Below are positions 36,410-45,300 of a stretch of 64,000 nucleotides of DNA, piece by piece. This DNA is from an uncultured Flavobacteriales bacterium (GTDB lineage: Bacteria; Bacteroidota; Bacteroidia; Flavobacteriales; Crocinitomicaceae). Within the stretch, counting starts at the first letter, position 1, and each line of letters begins with the position of its first letter. Under the pieces are notes generated by a model that saw nothing but the letters and a program-made list of their open reading frames with translations, did no database searches and was not told where the DNA came from. Position numbers and translations under genes: made by a program. The stretch covers positions 1 through 64,000 of the forward strand of contig CAMLHZ010000002.1 in the NCBI GenBank assembly GCA_946480085.1, written 5' to 3'.

Positions 36410-37513
36410 ATGTCTCCTATTCAATTTTCAGAGGTAAAACAAGACTGTAAGCTATTTCGCGGAGGAATTCCTTGTAAACCAAATAAGGTTTCTGGCGCAA
36501 CTTGTAACAACTGTTCTGAGTACGCTCCGGTTTCCAAAAGAATATTGATCATCAAATTAGGAGCTTTGGGAGATGTGATTCGTACAACTCCTTTGGTGGT
36601 TTATTACCGAAAGAAATATCCGAATTGCCACATTACCTGGCTTACCCTTTCACCGGATGTTCTTCCTCAGAAAGAAATTGATGAAATATTAAAACCAGAT
36701 GCGTTCAGCATTTTTAAGATCAGTCTCAGGAGTTTTGATATTGCAATAAACCTTGATAAAGAAGAAGAAGCTTGCCGATTGTTGACTCAGGTGCAAGCGG
36801 TCGAGAAATTTGGCTATTCGTGGGATGGAGATCAACTTACTCCGGCAACTCCTGCAGCCGAACACAAAATAATGACTGGTTTCTTCGATGAATTATCGAA
36901 GATGAATACCAAAAGCTACCTTACTGAGATCTTCGAGATTTGTCATACCAATTTTGAATATGAGCCTTATCTGATCAATAAAAATCAGGAAATGACCGAT
37001 TTGTGGAAGGTGAAATTGGATAAACTATCTGCCGGAAAAAAGATCATTGGTTTGAATACAGGTTGTGGACCGCGTTGGAATACACGTTTGTGGGCTGTGG
37101 AAAACTGGATCTCATTGTCAAAATTACTTGTCGCTAATGGTTATTTCCCTGTTTTTCTGGGCGGTAGTTTGGAAGACGAAAAAAATAAAGCAATGTCAGC
37201 ACAAACCGGAGCATATTATCCCGGACATTTTTCTCTTGAAGAGTTTATTGCGTTAACTGATGGATGCGACGTTGTTGTAACTCAGGTGTCAATGATGATG
37301 CACATTGCAACTGCGCTTCAGAAAAAAATGGTTTTAATGAACAACATATTTAATAAGCATGAATTCGAGTTGTATGGTAGAGGCGAGATCGTTGAGCCGT
37401 CAACTGGTTGTGTATGTTATTATGGAAATAGTTGTTTGAAAGGAGAGTCTTGTATGAAAGATATTCTTCCTGAAAATGTTTTCGAATCAATCGATCGATT
37501 GGTAAATCTATAA
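36410..37513 (+). CDS. Glycosyltransferase family 9 (heptosyltransferase-like) with N-terminal Cys cluster
   Basis: The 367-residue product has the GT9 signature I-L-I-I-K-L-G-A-L-G-D-V-I-R-T-T-P near residues 45-61, and later G-L-N-T-G-C-G-P-R-W-N-T-R and F-I-A-L-T-D-G-C-D-V-V-V. These are typical of ADP-heptose:LPS heptosyltransferases acting in the cytoplasm on the LPS core. An N-terminal extension carries four cysteines (D-C-K-L-F-R-G-G-I-P-C and A-T-C-N-N-C). A C-terminal Cys-rich tail (G-C-V-C-Y-Y-G-N-S-C, E-S-C-M) suggests bound metal. The next gene starts two bases after its stop. Confidence 0.86.
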   Translation: MSPIQFSEVKQDCKLFRGGIPCKPNKVSGATCNNCSEYAPVSKRILIIKLGALGDVIRTTPLVVYYRKKYPNCHITWLTLSPDVLPQKEIDEILKPDAFSIFKISLRSFDIAINLDKEEEACRLLTQVQAVEKFGYSWDGDQLTPATPAAEHKIMTGFFDELSKMNTKSYLTEIFEICHTNFEYEPYLINKNQEMTDLWKVKLDKLSAGKKIIGLNTGCGPRWNTRLWAVENWISLSKLLVANGYFPVFLGGSLEDEKNKAMSAQTGAYYPGHFSLEEFIALTDGCDVVVTQVSMMMHIATALQKKMVLMNNIFNKHEFELYGRGEIVEPSTGCVCYYGNSCLKGESCMKDILPENVFESIDRLVNL

Positions 37514-37515
37514 GC

Positions 37516-38655
37516 ATGAAAATAGGATTTCTATCTACTTTTTTTCCGTTTCGTGGTGGAATTGCACAGTTCAACGCCAGTATGTACAGGGCGTTCGAAA
37601 AAGTTGCAGATGTAAAAGCATTTACCTTTAAGCGGCAATATCCCAATTTTCTTTTCCCCGGCGAAACACAATACGTAACGGAAAAAGATGTAGTTGATGA
37701 AATTCCGGCAGAGCAGGTTTTAGATTCGGTTAATCCAATCACTTACGGGAAATCGGCCAGGAAGATCAACAAGTATCAGCCGGATATTGTAATTACGAAA
37801 TACTGGATGACCTTCTTCGGACTTTCACTTGGAACCGTAATGAAGAAAATGCGCAAAGAAACTATTCGAATCAGTATTCTCGACAATGTTATTCCGCATG
37901 AGAAGCGCTTTTTTGATGGAATCAGTAATCGTTTCTTTATGAAGCATAACGACGGTTTTGTGGTGATGTCGGACAAGGTGTTAGCCGATCTGCTTACGGT
38001 TAAGCCGGATGCCAAGTATTTGAGGATTGATCACCCGCTCTACGATCATTTTGGTGCAAAAAGAAATAGGGAAGAGAGCTGTTTGAAATTAGGCCTGGAT
38101 CCTGAGAAAAAAACAGTTCTGTTCTTTGGATTTATTCGTGGATATAAAGGATTGGACTTACTTATTGAAGCTGCGAAATACCTGGATTCAAGTTATCAGG
38201 TGGTGGTTGCCGGAGAGGTTTATGGTTCCTTCGACAAGTATCAATCTTTAATTGATGAATTGAAAGTTGCCGATAGAATCAAATTGTACAACCACTACAT
38301 TGGTGATGATCAGGTTCCTGACTATTTCTCTGCTGCGGATGTTTGTGTTCTTCCATATAAATCTGCAACTCAAAGTGGAATTACATCCATTTCATTTCAT
38401 TTTGAATTACCAATGATTGCTACAGATGTTGGCGGCTTGAAAGAAACCATTGTTGATGGAAAATATGGAACCATTGTTCCGGAAGTTGACTCAAAATTGA
38501 TTGCTTCTGCAATTCAGAAGTATTTTGATCAAAACTTAAAAGAAAGCTATAGTGAAGCTTTGAAAAATTACAGAATGGAACACTCGTGGGAACAGTTTGT
38601 TGCTAAAACACTCGTTTTTGCGGAAGAATTACGAAAATCAAAACAAATAACATAA
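37516..38655 (+). CDS. Glycosyltransferase family 4 (group 1)
   Basis: A 379-residue GT-B enzyme. The N-terminal domain opens M-K-I-G-F-L-S-T-F-F-P-F-R-G-G-I-A-Q. The C-terminal domain contains L-F-F-G-F-I-R-G-Y-K-G-L-D-L-L-I-E-A and the donor-binding E-type region F-H-F-E-L-P-M-I-A-T-D-V-G-G-L. It is a retaining transferase using a nucleotide sugar in the cytoplasm. It is cotranscribed with the GT9 gene (two-base gap), so both probably extend the same glycan. The following 84 bases hold nothing recognisable before the secDF promoter. Confidence 0.9.
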   Translation: MKIGFLSTFFPFRGGIAQFNASMYRAFEKVADVKAFTFKRQYPNFLFPGETQYVTEKDVVDEIPAEQVLDSVNPITYGKSARKINKYQPDIVITKYWMTFFGLSLGTVMKKMRKETIRISILDNVIPHEKRFFDGISNRFFMKHNDGFVVMSDKVLADLLTVKPDAKYLRIDHPLYDHFGAKRNREESCLKLGLDPEKKTVLFFGFIRGYKGLDLLIEAAKYLDSSYQVVVAGEVYGSFDKYQSLIDELKVADRIKLYNHYIGDDQVPDYFSAADVCVLPYKSATQSGITSISFHFELPMIATDVGGLKETIVDGKYGTIVPEVDSKLIASAIQKYFDQNLKESYSEALKNYRMEHSWEQFVAKTLVFAEELRKSKQIT

Positions 38656-38739
38656 CCCTAAAATCTAGAAAGTTAACACCTATTTCAGTCTAAAAGAGTA
38701 TCGAAAACCAAGCTATTTTAAAAGGTTTTTGAACAACAG

Positions 38740-38770
38740 TTGACATTGACGGGGTTAAACTATATATTTG
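38740..38770 (+). promoter_or_regulatory. Full promoter of secDF (TTG-N20-TATATTTG)
   Basis: TTG at 38740-38742, a 20-base spacer, then TATATTTG at 38763-38770 match the Bacteroidota promoter consensus in both boxes and spacing. The TTG is in frame with secDF but is the -33 box, not the start codon. Confidence 0.75.
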
Positions 38771-38793
38771 CGGGCTTAAAAAATGAAAACCAA

Positions 38794-41700
38794 ATGCGTA
38801 ATAAAGGATTTTTCTGGTTTCTAACCATCTTATTAACCGCAGTTTGTTTATTTCAGTTATCATTCACTTATTCTGCACTAAATGTAGAGGGTGAAGCTGA
38901 GAAACAAGCAGTGCGCCGTGTAGCCGAGGCTAAAGAACTTGCTAAAGCGAACGGAAACATTTATGTACTTGCTTCGGGAGACACTATTGATTTCAATAAT
39001 CAAGATGCTAACGAAATTGCAAAGTCAGCGTTTATCAACGAAATTTTGAAAGAAAAATCAGAATCTGAAGTATTCCTTGGATTCAATTATTCTGAAGTAA
39101 AAAACAGATCATTGGCATTTGGACTTGACCTTGTAGGAGGTATGAGTGTAACAATGGAGATTTCTGTTCCTGATTTGGTAAAGAGCTATGCTCAACAGCC
39201 AGAAGGGTCAATTTTCAAAAAACCATTTGACGAAGCGTACAGAATTCACACTACACAAGGTGGTGATTTCATCGACTTGTTTGTTCAGCAGTACAGAAGA
39301 TTTAACGGTAATCGTTTAATCGCTCAAGATTTAGATTTAACTGAAGTTTCTGATTTGTCGTTTAATTCAAGCAATGCTAAAGTGGAGACTTACTTCCGTG
39401 ATTTGATTGCAAGTTCAATGGACGGTGTAGAGCAAATCATGAGTAACCGTATTAACCAATTCGGTGTTGCTCAACCAAACATTCAAAAAGAAAACGGTTC
39501 AAATCGTTTGTACATTGAGTTACCAGGTGTTCAGGATGAGGCTACAGTTGCTAAGAAGTTAATCTCTTCAGCAAACTTAGAGTTCTTCGAAACTTACACA
39601 TTGGAGGACATGCAACCTGTATTGGGTATGATCAACATGGCTTCTAAAAATTCGGCAACAGATCTTGCTGATTTGGAGAAGTATGCTGTGAAATTGGATA
39701 CTGCAGGTGTTAGTAACCTTGATTCTTTAAAAAGAGTTGAAGATTCTTTGACGCAACGTAGAAAAGATTCAGCTATGGCTACAGCAAATAAAGGTTCTAA
39801 GCCTGTTGCTAAAAAAGGATTGGCTGAGTTCTTGAAACCAGGAATGAATTCAATCATTGCTCAAGTAAAAGCTGAAGATAGAGATGACGTTAACGCTATC
39901 TTGAATCGTGCAGATATCAAAGCAATGTTGCCAGAGCAATTGAAAAGCACATTGAAATGGATGTGGTCAGCTAAACCTGAGAAAAGCATCACAAACGAAA
40001 AAGAAGAATTATACTCTTTATACGCAATCAGAACTCCAATGGACGGAAAAGCGCGTGTTGGAGGTAAAGATATTGCTAGAGCAGGAACTTCAACAGATCC
40101 TCAAACAAACGATCGCGTTGTAACACTTGAAATGTCATCTGACGGTCAAGACAAGTGGGGGCAAATGACTACTGAAAATCAAGGTAAAGTTGTTGCAATT
40201 ACAATGGATGGTGTTGTTTATTCTGCACCGAACGTACTTAACCCAATTACTTCAGGAAGTACTCAAATTACTGGTGACTTCTCTATTGAAGAAGCTGAAG
40301 ATTTAGCTGGTATCTTGAACGGTGGTGCACTTCCTGCTCCATGTGTTATCAAGGATTTGACGAAAGTTGGACCAACAATCGGAGCTGAAAACTCTAAAGC
40401 TGGATTGGTTTCATTTGCATTTGCTTTCTTGGCAGTATTCATTTACATGTACTTCTACTACGGTAAAGGAGGATTGGTAGCAGATTTCGCTTTGTTGGTG
40501 AACGTTATTTTGATCTTTGGATCACTTGCTTCTTTCGGAGCTGTATTAACATTAGCTGGTATTGCTGGTATCGTTTTAACGATTGGTACAGCGGTCGATG
40601 CCAACATCTTGATCTTCGAACGTGTTAAAGAGGAAATTGCTCTTGGAAAAACAACTGAAGAAGCAGTAAGAATCGGAAACATTAAAGCGTTACCTTCAAT
40701 TATCGATGCCAACATGGCTCACTTGTTGGTTGCTGTTATCTTGAAAGTGTTTGGTAAAGGTGAGATCGAATCATTCGCTACAACGCTTATCGTGGGTATC
40801 TTTACTTCATTGTTCTCTGCAATTATCATTTCTAAATTGGTAATCACTACACAATTGGAAAAAGGGAAGACTATTTCTTTCGGTACAAAATACACGCACA
40901 ATTTATTCTCGAACTTCCACTTCGATTGGATTGGAAAGCGTAAGATTTTCTATGCATTCTCAATTATCATTACAGTTGTTGGTATTGCTTCGTTATTCAC
41001 TCGTGGATTGAACCAATCTGTAGAATTTACAGGTGGTAGAAATTACGGAGTTACAATAAACAAAGCTCATGACGTTGATAAGATTGAGGAAGGATTGAAG
41101 AAATTCTTAATCGAAGATGGTGAGAAGAATCCTGCTTCTGTAGAGGTGAAAACGAAGTCTACAGACATGAATCTTGAGATTACTACAAACTTCATGTTGG
41201 CGAATACTGCAGCTGATGCAAATGAAAAGGCACAAGCGAAATTGATGGAAGGATTGGAAAGCATGAAAGGTGAAATTGGTGGTTATAAGATCACGAATAA
41301 CCGAATGATTAGTGCTTCTGTTGGTGATGAGATGTGGTCTTCTGCTTCGATTGCAATTTCATTGGCATTATTGGTAATCTTTGCTTACATCTTCATTCGT
41401 TTCGGACAATGGCAGTACTCTTTGGGTGCGATCATTGGATTGGCGCATGACGTTTTGGTTGTAATTTCAGTATTCTCATTGTTGCACGGTATTTTACCAT
41501 TCAACATGGATATGGACCAGGCATTCATTGCAGCGGTACTTACCGTCATATCCTACTCGATGAACGATACGGTGATTGTATTTGACCGTATTCGTGAGAG
41601 CTTGAACTTTGATAAAGGTCAGCACGAAGCGAAAGAGGTCATTAATGACGCATTGAACAAAACGTTGAGTCGTACATTCAACACATCAATGATCTTGTTC

Positions 41701-41865
41701 GTTGTATTGTTGATCATGTTCATCTTCGGTGGACCTTCAATTAAAGGATTCTTGTTCGCATTGTTGATTGGTGTATTGATTGGTACATACTCTTCACTTT
41801 GTGTTGCAACACCAATTTTGATCGACTTTACGAAGCGTTTCAAAATTAAAGGAGAGAAAAAATAA
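38794..41865 (+). CDS. secDF: Protein translocase SecDF (fused)
   Basis: A 1023-residue fusion of SecD and SecF in the inner membrane; it uses the proton gradient to pull preproteins through SecYEG. The SecD part has its first helix at about 6-26, the D-L-V-G-G-M motif near 114, a periplasmic P1 region with an extra low-complexity insert (about 310-350), and a six-helix bundle from about 530. G-T-A-V-D-A-N-I-L-I-F-E-R carries the conserved Asp. The SecF part starts near 709 with V-E-F-T-G-G-R-N-Y and contains S-Y-S-M-N-D-T-V-I-V-F-D-R-I-R-E. Fusion is usual in Bacteroidota. The ATG at 38794 sits 23 bases after a consensus promoter; a strong terminator follows. Confidence 0.96.
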   Translation: MRNKGFFWFLTILLTAVCLFQLSFTYSALNVEGEAEKQAVRRVAEAKELAKANGNIYVLASGDTIDFNNQDANEIAKSAFINEILKEKSESEVFLGFNYSEVKNRSLAFGLDLVGGMSVTMEISVPDLVKSYAQQPEGSIFKKPFDEAYRIHTTQGGDFIDLFVQQYRRFNGNRLIAQDLDLTEVSDLSFNSSNAKVETYFRDLIASSMDGVEQIMSNRINQFGVAQPNIQKENGSNRLYIELPGVQDEATVAKKLISSANLEFFETYTLEDMQPVLGMINMASKNSATDLADLEKYAVKLDTAGVSNLDSLKRVEDSLTQRRKDSAMATANKGSKPVAKKGLAEFLKPGMNSIIAQVKAEDRDDVNAILNRADIKAMLPEQLKSTLKWMWSAKPEKSITNEKEELYSLYAIRTPMDGKARVGGKDIARAGTSTDPQTNDRVVTLEMSSDGQDKWGQMTTENQGKVVAITMDGVVYSAPNVLNPITSGSTQITGDFSIEEAEDLAGILNGGALPAPCVIKDLTKVGPTIGAENSKAGLVSFAFAFLAVFIYMYFYYGKGGLVADFALLVNVILIFGSLASFGAVLTLAGIAGIVLTIGTAVDANILIFERVKEEIALGKTTEEAVRIGNIKALPSIIDANMAHLLVAVILKVFGKGEIESFATTLIVGIFTSLFSAIIISKLVITTQLEKGKTISFGTKYTHNLFSNFHFDWIGKRKIFYAFSIIITVVGIASLFTRGLNQSVEFTGGRNYGVTINKAHDVDKIEEGLKKFLIEDGEKNPASVEVKTKSTDMNLEITTNFMLANTAADANEKAQAKLMEGLESMKGEIGGYKITNNRMISASVGDEMWSSASIAISLALLVIFAYIFIRFGQWQYSLGAIIGLAHDVLVVISVFSLLHGILPFNMDMDQAFIAAVLTVISYSMNDTVIVFDRIRESLNFDKGQHEAKEVINDALNKTLSRTFNTSMILFVVLLIMFIFGGPSIKGFLFALLIGVLIGTYSSLCVATPILIDFTKRFKIKGEKK

Positions 41866-41885
41866 GATTTTCAGAATAAAAAGAA

Positions 41886-41913
41886 AAGGGTCTGTTACAG
41901 CAGGCCCTTTTTT
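41886..41913 (+). terminator. Intrinsic terminator of secDF
   Basis: A 9-bp stem AAGGGTCTG/CAGGCCCTT (one G-T wobble) with a six-base loop, running into a T-tract ending at 41913, 20 bases after the stop codon. Confidence 0.88.
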
Positions 41914-41945
41914 AGTATACTTGCTAACCAATTTGTAAATCAACT

Positions 41946-42647
41946 ATGAGCATGGAAGACAGATCGCTTTTCAATGAAGAGTTAGCTCGTTTCTCACACT
42001 TTCACAAACGTCTACAACCATCAGAACAATTATTGTTCGAAGATAAGTCATGGAGTGTGTATTTCTCCAAACAGTTTATCGCGAAAGGAGAACTACCAGA
42101 AGTCAGTTTCAGAATGCGAATGATCATTTCATCTTATGTTGCTCAGCTTACTTTTGGTTATGATGATGTAATACTTGATCAGTTCAATAAATTCGAAGTT
42201 TATCCTTCACCATTTATTTCTGAGAAACTAGGAACATTGGTTAGGGGAGAAGCCAGTTCATTTGGAATCATTCGCTTGTCGTGGTTGGATATCGCAGAAG
42301 GTCATAACAACGCTTCTAATGGAGTTAATCTGGCACTTCATGAATTTGCCCACGCACTGCTAATTGATAACGTTAGAGAAGACGGAGACTTTCAATTTAT
42401 CGAAGCGGATACCTATTTGGCTTTTCTTCAGCTTGCTGAGGAGGAAATGATTCGAATGAAAAACAGTCAGTCTCACTTCTTCAGAAATTATGCAGCTACC
42501 AACATTCATGAATTCTTTGCTGTTTCTGTAGAGAATTTCTTTGAACGTCCAGTTGATATGGAGCGCGAGTTACCAACGTTGTTTTTCAGCTTGACGAAGC
42601 TTTTGAAGATCAATCCTTGTGAACGATTGGTAAGAATAATGATATAA
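41946..42647 (+). CDS. Zinc-dependent peptidase, MtfA family (M90)
   Basis: A 233-residue cytoplasmic protein with the zinc motif H-E-F-A-H-A-L near residue 132. The downstream family block Y-A-A-T-N-I-H-E-F-F-A-V-S-V-E-N-F-F-E-R-P (about 180-200) supplies the third ligand. MtfA in E. coli has aminopeptidase activity and relieves repression by Mlc, tuning glucose uptake. In Bacteroidota, which lack that PTS circuit, the role is open. It is preceded by the secDF terminator and so has its own, unidentified, promoter. The lipoprotein gene 11 bases downstream is probably in the same transcript. Confidence 0.87.
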   Translation: MSMEDRSLFNEELARFSHFHKRLQPSEQLLFEDKSWSVYFSKQFIAKGELPEVSFRMRMIISSYVAQLTFGYDDVILDQFNKFEVYPSPFISEKLGTLVRGEASSFGIIRLSWLDIAEGHNNASNGVNLALHEFAHALLIDNVREDGDFQFIEADTYLAFLQLAEEEMIRMKNSQSHFFRNYAATNIHEFFAVSVENFFERPVDMERELPTLFFSLTKLLKINPCERLVRIMI

Positions 42648-42658
42648 GATTATTTGTT

Positions 42659-43372
42659 ATGTGCAGGGTGAATGTATTGAAAATGCTGTTTTGCTGTTTG
42701 TCTATGGCAATTCTTTTTAGTTGTGGATCAAATGAACGTACGAAATTCAACACGATTAAAGATATTGTGATCGTGAAGCAAGTGGTTTTAAAACCTTTCG
42801 CAGGTTACGAAATCGTTGACAATAAATTGCATTTGATTGGTCCAAGTGATGGAAACATTCCCAGAGGTTTTTGGGAATTGGATTATTCAGGAGAATGTGA
42901 TCTGGGTCGATTTGCAGTGATTTACCAAAAAACCATGGATAGAAAAGCTCCATTCGATTACAAGTTCGGATTCCATGATTTGTATCATATTGAAATTACG
43001 GATGTAAATGAGGTTCGCCATACATACAGTTTAGAAAATAATCCAGATTCAGTAAGAACGATTTATGATTATATAAATAAAGTGACGAAGAACAATAAGA
43101 ATACGATTATCACATTTCATTACAAAATTGGTTTATTGTGTTTCGACCGATTAGAAAGTCCTGAAAAACAAGCTGGTTTCAATGGTCACTTGACACAACA
43201 AATTGGTGGAGATAATCCAAAAATCCTCCAATATCCTTACATCCGCTTGCATCCTGAACTATTCTCGGATATGAAAAAGAAAGGTTTTCTGACTAAAAAG
43301 GATAGGTTCTATGTGAATTCTGGTTCTGGAACTGGATATAAGTACAAGACCATAGATGATATTCTTTACTAG
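42659..43372 (+). CDS. Hypothetical lipoprotein, about 237 residues
   Basis: A hydrophobic N-terminus ends in the lipobox I-L-F-S-C-G (around residues 18-23), the same local form (L-F-S-C) as other lipoproteins in this window. The mature protein is soluble and mixed alpha/beta with a conserved-looking R-G-F-W-E-L-D-Y-S-G segment and a C-terminal F-Y-V-N-S-G-S-G-T-G-Y-K-Y. I do not recognise the family. The start could be ATG 42659 or an internal ATG nine codons later; both keep the lipobox. Likely cotranscribed with the MtfA-like gene. Confidence 0.72.
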   Translation: MCRVNVLKMLFCCLSMAILFSCGSNERTKFNTIKDIVIVKQVVLKPFAGYEIVDNKLHLIGPSDGNIPRGFWELDYSGECDLGRFAVIYQKTMDRKAPFDYKFGFHDLYHIEITDVNEVRHTYSLENNPDSVRTIYDYINKVTKNNKNTIITFHYKIGLLCFDRLESPEKQAGFNGHLTQQIGGDNPKILQYPYIRLHPELFSDMKKKGFLTKKDRFYVNSGSGTGYKYKTIDDILY

Positions 43373-43392
43373 GAAAGCTGGTTAAAGCGAAT

Positions 43393-44763
43393 CTACAGAC
43401 TTTTCTTATTCAATTCCGGATGCTTACGTAGATAATAGCGTAAGATGGTTCTGGCGTCACGGTCTTCGTTTCTTAAGTCGATAAAACGTTTCCATTGCTC
43501 ACTTGACTTTTTGAACATGAAGTAAGGAACAAATCCGTAGCCTTTGTATGTTCCGTTTTCTATCCAGATAACTGATTTCTCGCTTTTCTCTCTACCGTTC
43601 TCAATAATGAAAAACGCTTCTTCGTCGAAAGTTAAACTGGAAATGATAGCATCCATTCGTTTGTTGTATTCCTCCGGACTTTCTTCCTGAACACATGCAC
43701 CAAAGCATTTTTTGATCTGATATCCGAAACAACTTGATGATGATTTCTCAATTCCGCAAAGTTTCAAACACAAGTGATGATGCTCATTTAGAAAGTGAAT
43801 GTAATCTGTAGCTTCTTTCTTGGAAGTAAAGGTTGTTAGCGGAAGTAAACTGTTTTTCGTCAAACGTTCCACAAACAATTGCTTGTAGCCGTGACCATCT
43901 TCAAAAGTGAATAAGCCGTAGCTGAAGTTGTTCTTTCGAAGAGCTCTGTTGTAGATCGGTAGATGTTGTTTAATCAACTCTGATTCGTAGAGTAATGCAA
44001 TGAGTTCTGAACCCGTAAGTTCAAATTCGATACGTGCAATTTCCTGACGCATCAATTCTCCCTTCATAGTTTTGCTATTCTTCAAATGTTGGTCGATGCG
44101 TTTTCTGATATGCTTGCTTTTTCCAACATATATCAATTGATTCACATCGTTGAACAACTTGTATATGCCTGGTTTGTTCGGAATTTCTTCCAATGCTTCT
44201 AAATCAAGGTTCGGATGAAGAATTTTAGGATTAATGTCATCCTGAATAAATGTTTCCAGACCTTTTGGATCAGTTTCAAATAGGATTCGGAACAACTCTG
44301 CTGTTGCTTCTGCATCACCACCAGCTCTATGTCGACCATTGATTACAATTCCTAACTCTTTGGTGATCTTTCCTAAACTGTAGGATGCGTAACCGGGAAG
44401 AACATATCTCGATGCGCGAACTGTACATAATTGAGATCGTCGGTAATCAAAACCAAGATGTTTAAATTCCGAACGGATCATTCCATAATCGAAAGCCACG
44501 TTGTGGGCCACGAAGATGCAGTCCTCAGTAAATTCAATGAATTGTTTTGCTATTTCATAAAATTTTGGCGAATCCTGAACCATTCGGTCATTAATTCCTG
44601 TGAGTCGGGCAATAAACTCCGGAATAGGAATTTCAGGATTTATTAAGGTACAAAAGCTGTCAATTACTCGCGTTCCGTCGTGCTTAAACACTGCCAATTC
44701 AGTGATTTTAGAACTCTTTGTGGAGCCACCAGTTGTTTCAACATCAATTATCGCGTAAAGCAT
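43393..44763 (-). CDS. DEDDh exonuclease fused to UvrC-like GIY-YIG nuclease domain
   Basis: From the ATG at 44763 this is a 456-residue cytoplasmic two-nuclease fusion. The N-terminal domain (1-165) is a DnaQ-like 3'-5' exonuclease: I-I-D-V-E-T-T-G (D7, E9), A-H-N-V-A-F-D (D92), and H-R-A-G-G-D (H145, D150). A GIY-YIG domain follows (about 195-275) with K-P-G-I-Y-K-L-F and Q-L-I-Y-V-G-K-S-K-H-I-R-K-R. A Cys-containing region (C-L-K-L-C, C-F-G-Y-Q-I-K-K-C-F-G-A-C) resembles the corresponding part of UvrC/Cho. It probably acts in repair. The upstream frame extension is rejected because M-L-Y-A-I-I-D-V is the natural domain start. Divergent from the small gene at 44816. Confidence 0.9.
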   Translation of the reverse strand: MLYAIIDVETTGGSTKSSKITELAVFKHDGTRVIDSFCTLINPEIPIPEFIARLTGINDRMVQDSPKFYEIAKQFIEFTEDCIFVAHNVAFDYGMIRSEFKHLGFDYRRSQLCTVRASRYVLPGYASYSLGKITKELGIVINGRHRAGGDAEATAELFRILFETDPKGLETFIQDDINPKILHPNLDLEALEEIPNKPGIYKLFNDVNQLIYVGKSKHIRKRIDQHLKNSKTMKGELMRQEIARIEFELTGSELIALLYESELIKQHLPIYNRALRKNNFSYGLFTFEDGHGYKQLFVERLTKNSLLPLTTFTSKKEATDYIHFLNEHHHLCLKLCGIEKSSSSCFGYQIKKCFGACVQEESPEEYNKRMDAIISSLTFDEEAFFIIENGREKSEKSVIWIENGTYKGYGFVPYFMFKKSSEQWKRFIDLRNEDRDARTILRYYLRKHPELNKKSL

Positions 44764-44789
44764 CGTTACGAAGATAACCCAGAAAGATG

Positions 44790-44797
44790 TAACTTTG
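44790..44797 (+). promoter_or_regulatory. -7 element (TAACTTTG) for the 86-residue protein gene
   Basis: An exact TAnnTTTG match 18 bases before the ATG at 44816. An in-frame TTG at 44795 lies within the motif and is not a start. Confidence 0.55.
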
Positions 44798-44815
44798 TCA
44801 CAAAAAAAGAGAAAT

Positions 44816-45076
44816 ATGGCAAGTAAACGCGCAATCAAAAAAGCACTTCATGGTATGCTAATCGATGTTGTTGATGAATGTTTGTATATCCAGGAAAACA
44901 ATTCAACTAAAACAGAAGCAACAGATAAGTTGATGGATGATGCTTTTGATTTTACGACTGATGCATTGACTAAGATTCACCAAGCTAAATCGAAGAAGGA
45001 TTATCCTGCACTTCGTAAAGAAATGGAAGAAAAAGGAGTATTCTTCGTTAAAGAATTGAACGCACTTCAAAAATAA
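44816..45076 (+). CDS. Small helical protein, 86 residues, unknown function
   Basis: M-A-S-K-R-A-I-K-K-A-L-H-G-M-L-I-D-V-V-D-E-C begins an all-helical, charged soluble protein with no cysteine motif beyond one Cys-Leu near residue 22. The composition and length look like a conserved small cytosolic protein of Bacteroidota, but I cannot name it. The start is fixed by the -7 promoter motif just upstream. It is a single-gene transcript closed by a good terminator. Confidence 0.72.
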   Translation: MASKRAIKKALHGMLIDVVDECLYIQENNSTKTEATDKLMDDAFDFTTDALTKIHQAKSKKDYPALRKEMEEKGVFFVKELNALQK

Positions 45077-45101
45077 TTTTCAATCATGTATTGAATATTC
45101 G

Positions 45102-45133
45102 ACTCCGGTTCTGAAAAGGATCGGAGTTTTTTT
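45102..45133 (+). terminator. Intrinsic terminator after the 86-residue protein gene
   Basis: The stem ACTCCG/CGGAGT (extendable by internal GTTC/GGAT-type pairing) is followed by seven T residues, 25 bases after the stop codon. Confidence 0.85.
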
Positions 45134-45258
45134 ATTTCCCGCGGACGTGCACAGAAGAACACAGAGGTGAGATGAATTGTATGTTATAGAGATTAAAAAT
45201 AAAGGAGTAATACGGGATTGTTATTTAGAGTCTTGAAATAAAAGCATCTGTAATCTTC

Positions 45259-45299
45259 CGTGCCTGCCTGTTGGCAGACAGACTCCTCTGCGGGAGGAT
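45259..45299. repeat. REP-like GC hairpins in the gap before the GNAT gene
   Basis: CTGCC-TGTT-GGCAG (45264-45277) sits next to a second short hairpin formed by CTCC...GGGAG. They lie just downstream of the stop of the minus-strand acetyltransferase gene and may end its transcript. The same gap (45134-45300) holds CACAGAAGAACACAGAGG, which resembles the repeat around 48.6 kb; no gene is seen in it. Confidence 0.5.
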
Positions 45300-45300
45300 T

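Noticed and set aside
38740..38793. Extended SecDF N-terminus from TTG 38740
   Set aside because: The TTG is the -33 box of a consensus promoter, and the extra 18 residues precede the natural first helix.
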